Assembly: GCA_947174975.1 (NCBI GenBank)
Contig: CAMWLA010000002.1
Coordinates: 1 to 34,819 of the forward strand
Length of the DNA stretch: 34,819 bases
Direction of reading: 5' to 3'
Source of the DNA: an uncultured Clostridia bacterium
Lineage (GTDB): Bacteria > Bacillota > Clostridia > Christensenellales > Borkfalkiaceae
Position 1 is the first letter of the stretch. Each line of letters opens with the position of its first letter. The position numbers and the translations under genes were made by a program. Below are positions 10,801 to 16,971 of the stretch, one piece after another. Below the pieces are notes generated by a model. That model searched no databases, was not told where the DNA came from, and saw nothing but the letters and a program-made list of their open reading frames with translations.

Positions 10801-13800
10801 ACAAAACCCGGCACGAGCGATCCTACGATTGATATCTGGAACAATATCGTAATTACCTATTACAGCACCGTAAATAAATTCAGACCCATTTCGGCTCCTA
10901 CCGACCCCGGACACTATATCGTTAAACTTCAGTTTAAGAATCTGCCCGACGACGGTAACTCTTACGAGCTGGCAATGACCGAATTCTATTTTGACATTGT
11001 AAAAGGTACGATAGACCCCGACACTTATTACTGGCGCTATACGCACACGGATAAGGACGGTAAGTCGTACGAAGCAAGATACGACTTCGTCAATGAAGCT
11101 TGGTATATTCACCATACCAGCGATTCTATTGACAACGGCGACGGAACTTGGTCAGATCCCGCCGGTTTGCCGGTTCCCGAAATCGGACAGCAGATCACTG
11201 AATTCGTGTTCGATTCAAGGACTCATACCGTTGAACTGTTCAGCGAAAACACGTCGATACTCGACGCCCGCACAAAGGGCGCAAACGGTACGCGTGCGGG
11301 TGATTACAAATCTACCGTTTCGTTCAGCTACAACGGCAAGCTGTGGAATGCGCCTTCTATCCCCACAACCTTCGAGTGGACTATTGAAAAAGCAACTATT
11401 TCACTTGCAGACGTTAAGTGGACGGATTCAACAGGGTTCGTTTACACCGTAAGCGGTGGAGAAGTTAAGACATTTACTATGACGGTTACGGGAATAGATC
11501 CCTTACTGTTAAGCTTTATCAGCTACGTAACCAAGGACGCAAGCGGCGAAGTAGTCAAGGATTCTGACGGAAAGCCTACAAACACGCTGTCAAATGCGGG
11601 TTCGTATACTACCGAATTAATTATCGACGAAGGCTTCGATGCGGCAAATCCCGACTATAAGCTCGGCGACGATTGGCCCGCAAGCGTTCTCAACCCCATG
11701 CCTTGGACGATTGCAAGGCGCGAAATAGTAGTTCCTTCCGGTAACGGAAAGTGGACGGAGTTCGACGGCAATCAGCACGATTTGCTTGAAGCTATCACGA
11801 TCGACGACGACTGGGCTGAATACTTCACGTTTACAATCAACTACAAAGATTTCACCACGACATCTTCCGTTGATTACTTCCCCTTGGGAGTTAAGGAGTT
11901 CGGCAACAAGTACTTCGCAAGCCATGCGGGCGATTACGAATTCACGTTTAAGCTCATTGAAACGTGGAATGCAAGCAACGAAAACGTTGTATGGAAAACG
12001 CACAACGGATTTACGTTCGTTTATACCCAGGACGATCAAGACAGCTTGCTTACGATAAATAAAGCAACTATGTCGTTAACGTCATGGAACCAGAACGACG
12101 AGTCTTCAACGGCTAATTTAACCGGAACTTACGCGTTCGATTACAACCAGTTCGTTGATTACAAGTACTATCTCAACGGCACGGGCTTTGCGGCTCCCGC
12201 AATCGACCCGACAGAGGCAAATCTCACACCCGTTGAACTGATTGACGTTCTTTCAATCGTTACTGATACCGAATTCGTTATCGAAGTATTTGTAAGAGAT
12301 ACCTTTGCCAAGGATATCGAGCTTGACAACGCCGGCACGAATGCGGTAAGACTTGCGTTCCTTATGCAAGCGCCTTCCACGCTGATGGCAGACCAGCAAA
12401 TCGTTCCTAAATATCCTTATATCAAAGGTTACGTTTCGGACGGTTCTGAAACTATCTTCACCGATAGCGACTGGAAGCAGATGTTTATCGCAGACGGACG
12501 CTTCGGCGACGTTACGGATATGGACGCTTGGTACGAGGATCTTCAGTTAAACGATCCCGAGAAGCTTGCAACTTATAAGTCACAGATACGCGTAAGCGTA
12601 ACCTACGACGGCGCGCCCGTTACGTTCCTTATCAACGATTGGGAAGACGGCGTAAAATATAATGGCCATCTCAATATCTGGCAAGGCAATCTCACGCAGA
12701 ACGCCGCAGGTGATTATTCGGTAACCTTAATGTTCATTAAGGATGTTACAAATCCCCGCTGCTGGAGCGCGGTGGACAATGACGGCGACGGCGTGGCGGA
12801 CGATATCGACCGTTCACCCTTAACGCTCAGTTTCAGAATTTCCTTCCGTGTTATTGACCCTCACGAAAAAGAAATTCTGGCTAACTTGCCTACTTATACT
12901 GGCAGCCAGATAGATATCTTGCAGTACGCACTCGGTGAAGCGGCATACGACGAGTGGATAGCACAATACGGCAAGTACTTCGAGATCGTAGGATCGAAGG
13001 GTACCGACGCCGGAAGCTATACTCTCCAGCTTAAAATCAAGGAAGAGTATATCAGCACTATTCACTGGGCTAACGACACGCCTAACGGACAGCCGGGAAC
13101 CTATACGATAAAGTGGAAGATAAAGCCCATTTACGTAGTTGACCCGCTGGCTCTGAGAGGTAAAACCTCATCCGTCGTATACAGCGGCGATGAGCATTTC
13201 GTATACGAGACCTTGGGCTACGAAAACGGAGATGATGCAACTAAAGATATTGCAGGACTTAAACAGTACGTCAATATCGTAGGAGCTTCGGGCGTCGACG
13301 CGGGCGATTATACCGCATACTTCACGCTCCTCAACGATAACTACGCGTGGTGGAACCCCACCAACAACGAGGAATCGTCCGATAAGGATCCCAAGAGAAA
13401 GATAGAGTGGAAGATCACTCCTAAACCTCTTGATATGAGCAAGGTTAAGTGGGATTATACCGGTCCTTACCAATACTCGATTGACGCCAACGGCGATCCT
13501 ACCGAGTACGAGGTAAAACTTACGGATATACCCGAAGAACTGAACGACTTCATATCCTACCTTACCGACGAGAATACCGTAAATACGCGTACGTCAATGG
13601 GTAAATACAGAACGGTAGTTTACCTCTTCGAAAACGACGTAAGACAGAGTGCAAACTACTCTTTGGTAAACATACCTAACCAGTTCCGTCTTGATTATCC
13701 CGATCCCGCGGGCTTCGGCTTCGCTTCGATTCAATGGGAGATTATTCCTCACAGATTTACTATCCCCACGGATATAACCGTTGATTTCAGCGGTACTCTC

Positions 13801-16680
13801 CGCGATATAGTAGAGGATGAAACTCTGTTCGGCTTCGAAGACGGATGGGAGAATTACCTCGAAGTAGGTATTCTGTATAAGGAATACGGCACGGACGACG
13901 ACAAGTACGCTTCGTACTACGAAATAGCAAGTGTTGACGAAGCGCTTGACTACTCGATGTTCAACGTTCTGTATGCAGGCGATTATAAAGTTACGTTCAC
14001 TATTAAGAGCGAACTTAACGCAACCGAAGAATGCATTGTTTGGTATGACGGCAACAACCATACCGGCGATCAGACGGCAGTTCTTACGGTTAAACCTAAG
14101 GAAATCAAGATAACCGGTTGGGCTCCCGTAATGGACGGCGACGGAGTTACGCAGCTTACGGCAACGATTACTTCCGCAGATTTCGATGCGATGACGCAGG
14201 AATCGAAAGATCTGTTCACTTACGTCGTACGCGATAAGGATACGGGCGAAGTAATAGAGGATTTGGCTGAAGTCAAGGCAAGAGGAAACGGTATCTACTA
14301 TACCGTTGAGTTCAAGCTCATAGACGGCGACAGCTATGCTGCAAAGTGCGGTTTCGAACTCGTTTGGGAAACCAATGTTAATAATCCTTACGAATTCATT
14401 AACGAGAACTACGGTTCACAGCCCGTAATCTGGATTCCTATGCCTAAGCTGGTTACCACCGCAAGCGATACTTACGACGGTAAACCTAAGGTATACACTA
14501 TTGTAAATTCGGAAGCTTACGAGCTTACGGCTGATATGAAGACGGCTTTGGACGGCTACGGCGTAGACGTTTCGGCGTTCGATAACCTTATCCAGGCAAT
14601 CGGCAAAAACGCGGGTCTTGTAAATCTTGAAGACGGCGTTGTGACGATTACTAAGGCCGGCGACTTCGAAATTATGTTCCGTGCTTTGGCTAACGTAAAT
14701 ATTTCGTGGTTCGACCCGGATGATTATGAGGTTGACGCAGCTACCGGTAAGCTTTGCTACAAGGGCGGCTCGGCACTGTCCGATACTGAAATTGCAACCA
14801 AGAAACTTATCAACAGAAGTGCGCAAAGCGTTGACTTAACCATCAAGAAGGCAAGCGTTGATTACATTACTCCCGAAATGCTCGAACAGTACGCGGCGAT
14901 GATTCCCGACCTCGAGTACACCGGCAAGGAATATAATCTTAAAACGCTTGAAGATACGAAGCCTCTGTTTGATCTGTTAGACCGCACTTACGGCAAATTG
15001 ATTACTTTCGAAGGCTTCACGGCTACCGACGCGGGCGAGCATATTCTTAAAATTTCGCTTACCGACCCGACGAGCAGCTATTGGAACCTCAAAGCTAAGG
15101 AAACGATTATCGTTAACGATAAAAACTATTCGGGTTACGACTCATCGTTCCAGCTTAAATACGTCAAGATTGACGGCAAGTGGGATGTAAGATACGTCGA
15201 TGCAGACGGCAACGAGTACAATAACGGCGATTATAAGGTTGAAAAAGTTTACAAGATGATTAAGCTTATAGACTCTTACGTAGCTTTGGACGGATTGCTT
15301 GACGACGACGGCAAACCTCTTGAAGATGGCAAGTACGAAGTTGACGAAAACGGCGTTGCCGTAAGGTACGCTTTAATTGCCGGCAACTACGTTGCAAGCA
15401 ATGACGGCACTTATATTGCCAAGTTAAAGCTGAGAGCGGACGGCTCCGTTGCTGAAATGCCCGAGCTTGACGCAGAAGGCAGAACGGCTATCGATGTCGA
15501 AAAGACGCTCGTTAAGGTAACGCGTACCAAGACGAGTACGGATCCTTACGAAATCACCTGGCGTATAACCACTTCGACTTTGGCTGCTCCTACCGTAAAC
15601 GAAGATATCGTTCTCCGTTTCAACGGCGCAGAACAGCGCGTAGAATCTGTTCTTAAGGGCTTCAATGCAACCTATATGGAAATCATTGAAGGCGGAGTCG
15701 GTAAAGATGCGGACACGTATACCGCAAAGATCGGCATTAAGGACGACAACTACGTATGGCGCGACGGCAGCGAATTCGTATACGTAACTTGGAAAATCGA
15801 AAAAGCGATAATCGACTGGACGGGAGTTACTTGGAAGTTCACCGACGGCACCAAAGATTATAAGAACGGTGCGGGAATGGTTTATACCCGCGTAAACGGT
15901 AAGGCTACTGTTTACTGGGTAGAGCTTGCAAATCTTCCTCAAGCACTTCAAGGCTCGATTAAGTACACGACGAACGGTGTTCCCGGTGCTTACGCGGGTA
16001 GAGATGCGGGTAAATACGTGACGATGTTCGACGTCGATAAGAAAGATAAGAACTTCGAAAATCTTACTATTCCCGAGTCGCTTGCTTCGATTGAATGGAG
16101 CATTCAGCGCAGAGAAATCAGCGTACCCGAGCTCGGCTCAACCCAGTTCATCTTCGATGACGGCACACACGACTTGTTCTCGATGTTAAAGCTCCCCGAT
16201 AACTGGGAAGAGTACATCGATATCAACGTTCTGTACGCAAGCAACTTCATTACGTTCGTTACGTACGGCGGACACAACGGTAATCCTTACGAGGCTTACG
16301 GCGCCGGTGCTTACAAGTTTGTCGTTTCCTTCAAGGACGGCATCAACGTAAACAAGAATAACCCCAGCGTTATTTGGGCGAAATCTTCGTCAGGCGAACT
16401 GCTTCCTACAGTTCCGGTAAACGAAGCAACCAAGCTTCTCAAAAATGATACTACCGAAGCGGTTAAGGAGCTTGCAAAAGCACCCGCTAAGAAGGTGGTT
16501 GCTGCGGAAGAGGTTGCTATCGAAACGGTAACCGTTGAGGAAACCAAAACCGTACCTGCGGTACGTCCCCATGCGGAAGCACCCGCTACGGTTACGGAAA
16601 TCCAGCGTGTTTGCGATAGGATCAAGAGATTGGTCTGCTGTACCGAAAGCCAGTTGAAAGATTTCAGAAAGCAGTACTGA
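1816..16680 (+). CDS. Giant secreted multi-module MBG/Ig-like repeat protein 1 (4954 aa)
   Basis: Starts at the ATG at 1816 (GGGAG six bases upstream) with a 40-aa signal peptide (MKITGTKKLL...AYA). Next come an acidic/helical region (about residues 45-165), a non-repeated aromatic-rich domain (about 200-385, from WYIAPD, with DAPSG) and about 36 beta-rich modules (about 390-4860). Modules show a Y-[DN]-G strand, 'AG-x-Y', 'NYxWxDG' and FTI-x4-I-x2-P linkers, as in MBG/YDG-type domains. Modules 1-16 are one type; 23-36 follow a six-type super-repeat. Two Asp/Gly loops (DEDGDGVNE near 693, DNDGDGVADDID near 3654) look Ca-binding. The C-terminus is an Ala/Glu/Val-rich linker and a VCDRIKRLVCC helical motif. 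No transmembrane helix, LPxTG or SLH motif was noticed. Likely an exported fibre-like adhesin or surface-layer component; ligand unknown. It is colinear with the next gene, and a strong terminator follows. Confidence 0.93.
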   Translation: MKITGTKKLLILFFALTCLLASALGVVITRSSASKGVAYAETAVSAPDVEEVTEEIAELEAEEASKEDTFFEEEYDARYDEDVIRKVAELLGRKYEAINLYCHANEIDARELLALLLEDEAKKAAEPAEPSFSVYVGHETTGEEYVSPEGTSNYSEDEAWPPFEEEEKTNADAIISDLIDFQIAYTDGEITLPEGSEDNDWYIAPDDLTTYATTYYFMGYNFSTAASQMGWSFSSTQLRNARTIHHPETADRLGGNWSSLYWQYDLELAPGETYTITRPSANVTYNTGAAYGANDHWAYVLSYGWRSEPSCKYVIDGDAPSGTVFYVGSTISNNGNDNNQYYGWQAYYSWYAADANRTYRNGVADNNGAFNNYATRCAKQISFKFVVKRTAPVAPELVDDTATNGGAVNLSTKTKTAYYEGSPVVITMSHDFGAGIIGYTYDDTVTLKSRSQHGMDNGGTASPTSQLNGKNIEFQCSTAGTHVIKIKLLQPTVTQISWPSVNNTPNSMTAGTMVPTRMNWKDSSGNAMSVTEISFTLKIELQSTTKPTMVRDDGVDGYGQTKTVNYTGGEQKISFRNADPDFVGWSSNGLVQDSWDPTTKVLVLKQTERGTYTINLYLKNPAGVVWDGDGSTDTLQFNFFIKEMLIERPTMVGSTSYNKTVKYSGGEQYLKVAPADVDQLVIIAAGIKYDPADEDGDGVNETIVFKMTDAGTVYIKLSPAEGYIWSDKKSDTITFTFTIEAVEVSVPKLLGGGTTKTVTFNPEKDWAAELVILDIPRDAIAVTTALQFNRDADWLPKDVYNGTVAIEDMASQGYTEYDYDVLKLYASNANTYPVQFSLTSTNYRWPDGAKVPTFYLTINRYALQTPKISDYEYTNNRDKIEGSTKTIYYNTDSTSGNYTDNADKYFKLYAGGFTSNKQVTIRYSMEGLREEWPDETAPNLTLWGTTLGGASGPAGNYIIYITPTSNYIWDTGNDDMYTFKFVITPIYRDQLRMYVQQGAGSAWVVDGGDRTGSADYDGTEKFFRIGTPDSASQFFYDSEATYQLVNQAHEPTSSFGGFTMGVKNDYPDLDGKKPSVLMCSAIEAGVYIVRLQLRNTNYAWRDGSGVDIFYTFTIKAQSIKDPIILPQECSGHDLKTYDTYIHCGYNGFAAQLVIGLSDVKNSNGESIVKVFTNASGTDVDEDGNDALKLLSWGEGTQEDIGRLILSAVVVGDHKVLLMIEDTNFRWETDCEYYEFELRIDYAEVDDVVFNYGLPDDMTEIGGNGERWEEEFNPEASHFITVTRSSDEFKGTAFNSQFRVEVSCVDSAYAERQIITNDDNFVIEFYDANIYYISIYLTSNYRWRSNHRSDTAVQLTFQLYAKFVALPQIADNEANASVNNSTRTKTVTYDTGKSQNITLIFGNDYKAYAVDESQIQPLGALKQDKTVVISQSKMVRYTAVNAGSYVLALTLSNTNNYAWASGDDTVFYTLKIEQRAIPVPDAFYIDADDLNKLHEDYADIKSGVKGEQILEVAGEYKKEVIYDADLNYIYLFGYAIENKEVTVEVTPLNPDNVNGKDQGYVSVGGETKGYYVFAKTVNVYTISVKFNLNTEFGKPNCHWAGVSAGIDTDPRDYILVITKKGLDLPEIVGAPQAWTDNKISKHFTYDGAATGPSIDVTNCLSSTDSRPFMHYDYDTSRTGYTLDNSTHILTFSILKTANVGVDYTLTISLDEANEYWNTGVPGDMSDVDDKYVSIIIDKKEINKPTVVDTGDGVVGKVVYDDQNLPDILWKSVIYNASVWTDELRVTGFDSKWMTWKPSDFATTREDTNGDLLLSTTRSDVGTYSVIVTLRDTTNFKWASTADDSDDRLLSLIVEPKKIAKPSIVISDSSLDPTDGTITSSAGNTTYDTATSIYIRDYVNTTNLNDPKGVVQKIVIENFLFNDPDGTMKVTTVSTDKFSDSEDDTTNELLIYKAVNAGTYKLKFSLTGNVAWDDGTGTDDYFITLTISKREYKPLTIDDPGALLPIPEITVSADGLTKTLTYNFKAQQMVINDYDVNIMKWDGTTPDPTTGKALEDKGTAVVGTMTTYTFEATDAGTYTATFSLRNFRNECWTGITDSNITFTFKIEKLAIAIPEIDTSVDFLLNGETATNTEFKVTYDTLRHSVLALNVLDENYMTFAMGGDYNDTVSDTFQVSDRVDRSFTGTDPGPYTYNSVSQVFGTTKRDGEFQNTSITTGSDVDRVNFILLQATEPGTYDVVFTLVDTLNIEWDDSTVANKKVTFKIEKVKLTSPTYKVGAANSQTYEGKPLKFYVANANNNVATLGAVPAFYYETASYSCTTEQSNKIELVSWYGSELIVQATNYGTYEVKVYRNTKYVDWTDITTPVKTFTFYITQAEIVPEITYGDAIFATGVGGPIGTSDSYTNGLLATGGTAWAKSRTVTATVKLPKLSVKAATGELDVDGLQIEIYYFNTGKPTQKLHSDSTKLVFAPPSDIIDATTISGLVAGDPTDGIKVSTADPNWSIELTAANEYNLYYKYQIIADADPTFNNGDGTLKKGTYKICVEQNNVSNSYTVRKVDKPFTIEADPAPFSTSNTEVNIIWEVYKASAPTTVHATYVLAGATYTNWYKTGAAGEMMPTDAIELPYLENDSYFFKVNFDATGLQGPNTLILPATNFMDALDRWEVKWDGVYGGTSSARYASKIGTTPTPYEVSITLKAKDPDAFSFTDTTFKFFYHITPILYDLKGIEWDYDGTPFVYDGTAHTVKLKNLPAGLSVASYDVTGHDRNVQIYAKSVADHGTGEYYETHVEFTTSNKNYVIPVEGDNATYTDTSPAGSGFEWYVRWEIEKATINVVWDNKLNEDGTSSAYIPRLKYDSNKVNYTYFMDDGSGSVNHTNWPAVTSFAHSGTVDFKVVATLKTNADDPALDYDNNYKFDTDNFLIFPLGPSMQISVDLFVGNIKDDGTPDIPSFKQITFGDTPDEATNVNTVIYNEKPFEIYLQPEGTTDTTGVATALNGVPTKPGTSDPTIDIWNNIVITYYSTVNKFRPISAPTDPGHYIVKLQFKNLPDDGNSYELAMTEFYFDIVKGTIDPDTYYWRYTHTDKDGKSYEARYDFVNEAWYIHHTSDSIDNGDGTWSDPAGLPVPEIGQQITEFVFDSRTHTVELFSENTSILDARTKGANGTRAGDYKSTVSFSYNGKLWNAPSIPTTFEWTIEKATISLADVKWTDSTGFVYTVSGGEVKTFTMTVTGIDPLLLSFISYVTKDASGEVVKDSDGKPTNTLSNAGSYTTELIIDEGFDAANPDYKLGDDWPASVLNPMPWTIARREIVVPSGNGKWTEFDGNQHDLLEAITIDDDWAEYFTFTINYKDFTTTSSVDYFPLGVKEFGNKYFASHAGDYEFTFKLIETWNASNENVVWKTHNGFTFVYTQDDQDSLLTINKATMSLTSWNQNDESSTANLTGTYAFDYNQFVDYKYYLNGTGFAAPAIDPTEANLTPVELIDVLSIVTDTEFVIEVFVRDTFAKDIELDNAGTNAVRLAFLMQAPSTLMADQQIVPKYPYIKGYVSDGSETIFTDSDWKQMFIADGRFGDVTDMDAWYEDLQLNDPEKLATYKSQIRVSVTYDGAPVTFLINDWEDGVKYNGHLNIWQGNLTQNAAGDYSVTLMFIKDVTNPRCWSAVDNDGDGVADDIDRSPLTLSFRISFRVIDPHEKEILANLPTYTGSQIDILQYALGEAAYDEWIAQYGKYFEIVGSKGTDAGSYTLQLKIKEEYISTIHWANDTPNGQPGTYTIKWKIKPIYVVDPLALRGKTSSVVYSGDEHFVYETLGYENGDDATKDIAGLKQYVNIVGASGVDAGDYTAYFTLLNDNYAWWNPTNNEESSDKDPKRKIEWKITPKPLDMSKVKWDYTGPYQYSIDANGDPTEYEVKLTDIPEELNDFISYLTDENTVNTRTSMGKYRTVVYLFENDVRQSANYSLVNIPNQFRLDYPDPAGFGFASIQWEIIPHRFTIPTDITVDFSGTLRDIVEDETLFGFEDGWENYLEVGILYKEYGTDDDKYASYYEIASVDEALDYSMFNVLYAGDYKVTFTIKSELNATEECIVWYDGNNHTGDQTAVLTVKPKEIKITGWAPVMDGDGVTQLTATITSADFDAMTQESKDLFTYVVRDKDTGEVIEDLAEVKARGNGIYYTVEFKLIDGDSYAAKCGFELVWETNVNNPYEFINENYGSQPVIWIPMPKLVTTASDTYDGKPKVYTIVNSEAYELTADMKTALDGYGVDVSAFDNLIQAIGKNAGLVNLEDGVVTITKAGDFEIMFRALANVNISWFDPDDYEVDAATGKLCYKGGSALSDTEIATKKLINRSAQSVDLTIKKASVDYITPEMLEQYAAMIPDLEYTGKEYNLKTLEDTKPLFDLLDRTYGKLITFEGFTATDAGEHILKISLTDPTSSYWNLKAKETIIVNDKNYSGYDSSFQLKYVKIDGKWDVRYVDADGNEYNNGDYKVEKVYKMIKLIDSYVALDGLLDDDGKPLEDGKYEVDENGVAVRYALIAGNYVASNDGTYIAKLKLRADGSVAEMPELDAEGRTAIDVEKTLVKVTRTKTSTDPYEITWRITTSTLAAPTVNEDIVLRFNGAEQRVESVLKGFNATYMEIIEGGVGKDADTYTAKIGIKDDNYVWRDGSEFVYVTWKIEKAIIDWTGVTWKFTDGTKDYKNGAGMVYTRVNGKATVYWVELANLPQALQGSIKYTTNGVPGAYAGRDAGKYVTMFDVDKKDKNFENLTIPESLASIEWSIQRREISVPELGSTQFIFDDGTHDLFSMLKLPDNWEEYIDINVLYASNFITFVTYGGHNGNPYEAYGAGAYKFVVSFKDGINVNKNNPSVIWAKSSSGELLPTVPVNEATKLLKNDTTEAVKELAKAPAKKVVAAEEVAIETVTVEETKTVPAVRPHAEAPATVTEIQRVCDRIKRLVCCTESQLKDFRKQY
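2985..8960 (+). repeat. N-terminal array of 16 MBG-like modules in giant protein 1
   Basis: Sixteen modules, varying from roughly 90 to 190 residues, are delimited by 'F-x-I-x4-I-x2-P' linkers (for example FTIEAVEVSVP, FKIEKLAIAIP). Most contain a TKTVxY start, an AG-x-Y strand and a W-x-D-G strand. They are strongly diverged in DNA sequence, so the array is old and should be stable. Giant protein 2 has the same number in the same order. Confidence 0.75.
11437..16385 (+). repeat. Six-module super-repeat in giant protein 1 (abcdef abcdef ab)
   Basis: Modules 23, 29 and 35 share one pattern (YT-x2-G-x-K, NLP/DIP, WxIxRRE). Modules 24, 30 and 36 share another (FDG-x2-HDL, DWxEY, NVVW). Modules 25/31 (TxW), 26/32, 27/33 (YTG-x3-DI, YGKY) and 28/34 (LKGY, VDAGxYTA, NYxW) follow in the same order. 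Units start near 11437, 13462 and 15880; the third stops after two modules. This is a visual alignment, not a computed one. Confidence 0.7.
15100..15545 (+). other. DG-rich beta-hairpin insertion in module 33 of giant protein 1
   Basis: About 148 residues interrupt a normal module between its last-but-one and last strands. The insertion is rich in short D-G-K/N-x-Y turns (KIDGKWDVRYVDADGNE, DGKYEV). The same place in giant protein 2 carries an insertion about twice as long. No known domain is recognised. Confidence 0.55.
16600..16677 (+). other. Conserved C-terminal VCDR motif of giant protein 1
   Basis: The last 26 residues begin IQRVCDRIKRL and end QLKDFRKQY. They match the end of giant protein 2 (VQEVCDRLKEL, QIKSFRKR) although the linkers before them are unrelated. 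It looks like a short amphipathic helix with a conserved Cys; it could be a sorting, docking or disulfide motif. Confidence 0.7.
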
Positions 16681-16714
16681 GAATTCTTGAAAAAGTTAAT
16701 ACTGTAACACTTAA

Positions 16715-16753
16715 TAAGGTGTCGGCAAAAGCCGACACCTTAATTCTTTTTTT
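16715..16753 (+). terminator. Rho-independent terminator after giant gene 1
   Basis: A perfect 12-bp stem, TAAGGTGTCGGC / GCCGACACCTTA with an AAAA loop, is followed by a T-rich tract (aattcttttttt). It lies 35 bases after the stop and should separate giant gene 1 from the next transcription unit. Confidence 0.92.
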
Positions 16754-16758
16754 ATGAT

Positions 16759-16782
16759 AAAAAAACCGCAAGTTTGCGGTTT
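16759..16782 (-). terminator. Hairpin with T-tract on the minus strand
   Basis: AAACCGCAA / TTGCGGTTT forms a 9-bp stem directly next to an A7 run on its left, so on the minus strand the hairpin is followed by T7. No minus-strand gene ends here. It may stop antisense transcription or back up the terminator just upstream. Confidence 0.5.
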
Positions 16783-16870
16783 GAATATAATAATATAGAA
16801 AAAGATGGCAAAAAAGCAGAAAAAAGGCAGTAAGAATTAGGTCGAAAAAGGTAAAAAAGCAAATATTATG
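16783..16870 (+). promoter_or_regulatory. A-tract-rich upstream region of giant gene 2
   Basis: Two pairs of A-tracts (16810-16815 with 16820-16825, and 16845-16849 with 16853-16858) are spaced close to one helical turn. AATTAGG (16835-16841) precedes the second pair, as in the upstream region of giant gene 1. Likely UP-element-like or bent DNA ahead of the promoter. Confidence 0.4.
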
Positions 16871-16899
16871 TTGACAGAATAAATTGTTTATGTTACAAT
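16871..16899 (+). promoter_or_regulatory. Sigma-70-type promoter of the giant gene 2 operon
   Basis: TTGACA (16871-16876), a 17-base spacer and TACAAT (16894-16899). The sequence from TTGACAGAAT to the start codon is very similar to that of giant gene 1. It should drive giant gene 2 and the coupled membrane-protein gene. Confidence 0.82.
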
Positions 16900-16921
16900 A
16901 ATGGATGCTAAAAAGGAAATT

Positions 16922-16935
16922 GGGTCTTTGTACCC
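16922..16935 (+). promoter_or_regulatory. Leader hairpin of giant gene 2
   Basis: GGGT-CTTTGT-ACCC forms a 4-bp stem at the place where giant gene 1 has GGGGT/ACCCC. The bases around the loop differ, but pairing is kept, inside a leader that is otherwise nearly identical. Confidence 0.42.
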
Positions 16936-16960
16936 TAAATCAGAAAAAAACTATTATTTT

Positions 16961-16965
16961 TGGAG
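16961..16965 (+). promoter_or_regulatory. Ribosome binding site that fixes the start of giant gene 2
   Basis: TGGAG lies six bases before the ATG at 16972. The ORF track starts at a TTG (16960) that overlaps this site, so the ATG is preferred. It also aligns exactly with the start of giant gene 1. Confidence 0.85.
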
Positions 16966-16971
16966 TACGTT

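Noticed and set aside
16707-16722. Possible antiterminator hairpin ACACTT/AGGTGT overlapping the terminator
   Set aside because: Only six pairs including a G-T wobble, against a perfect 12-bp terminator stem; not competitive and no attenuation context.
16960-16971. TTG start of giant gene 2 at 16960
   Set aside because: It overlaps the ribosome binding site; the ATG at 16972 aligns with giant gene 1.
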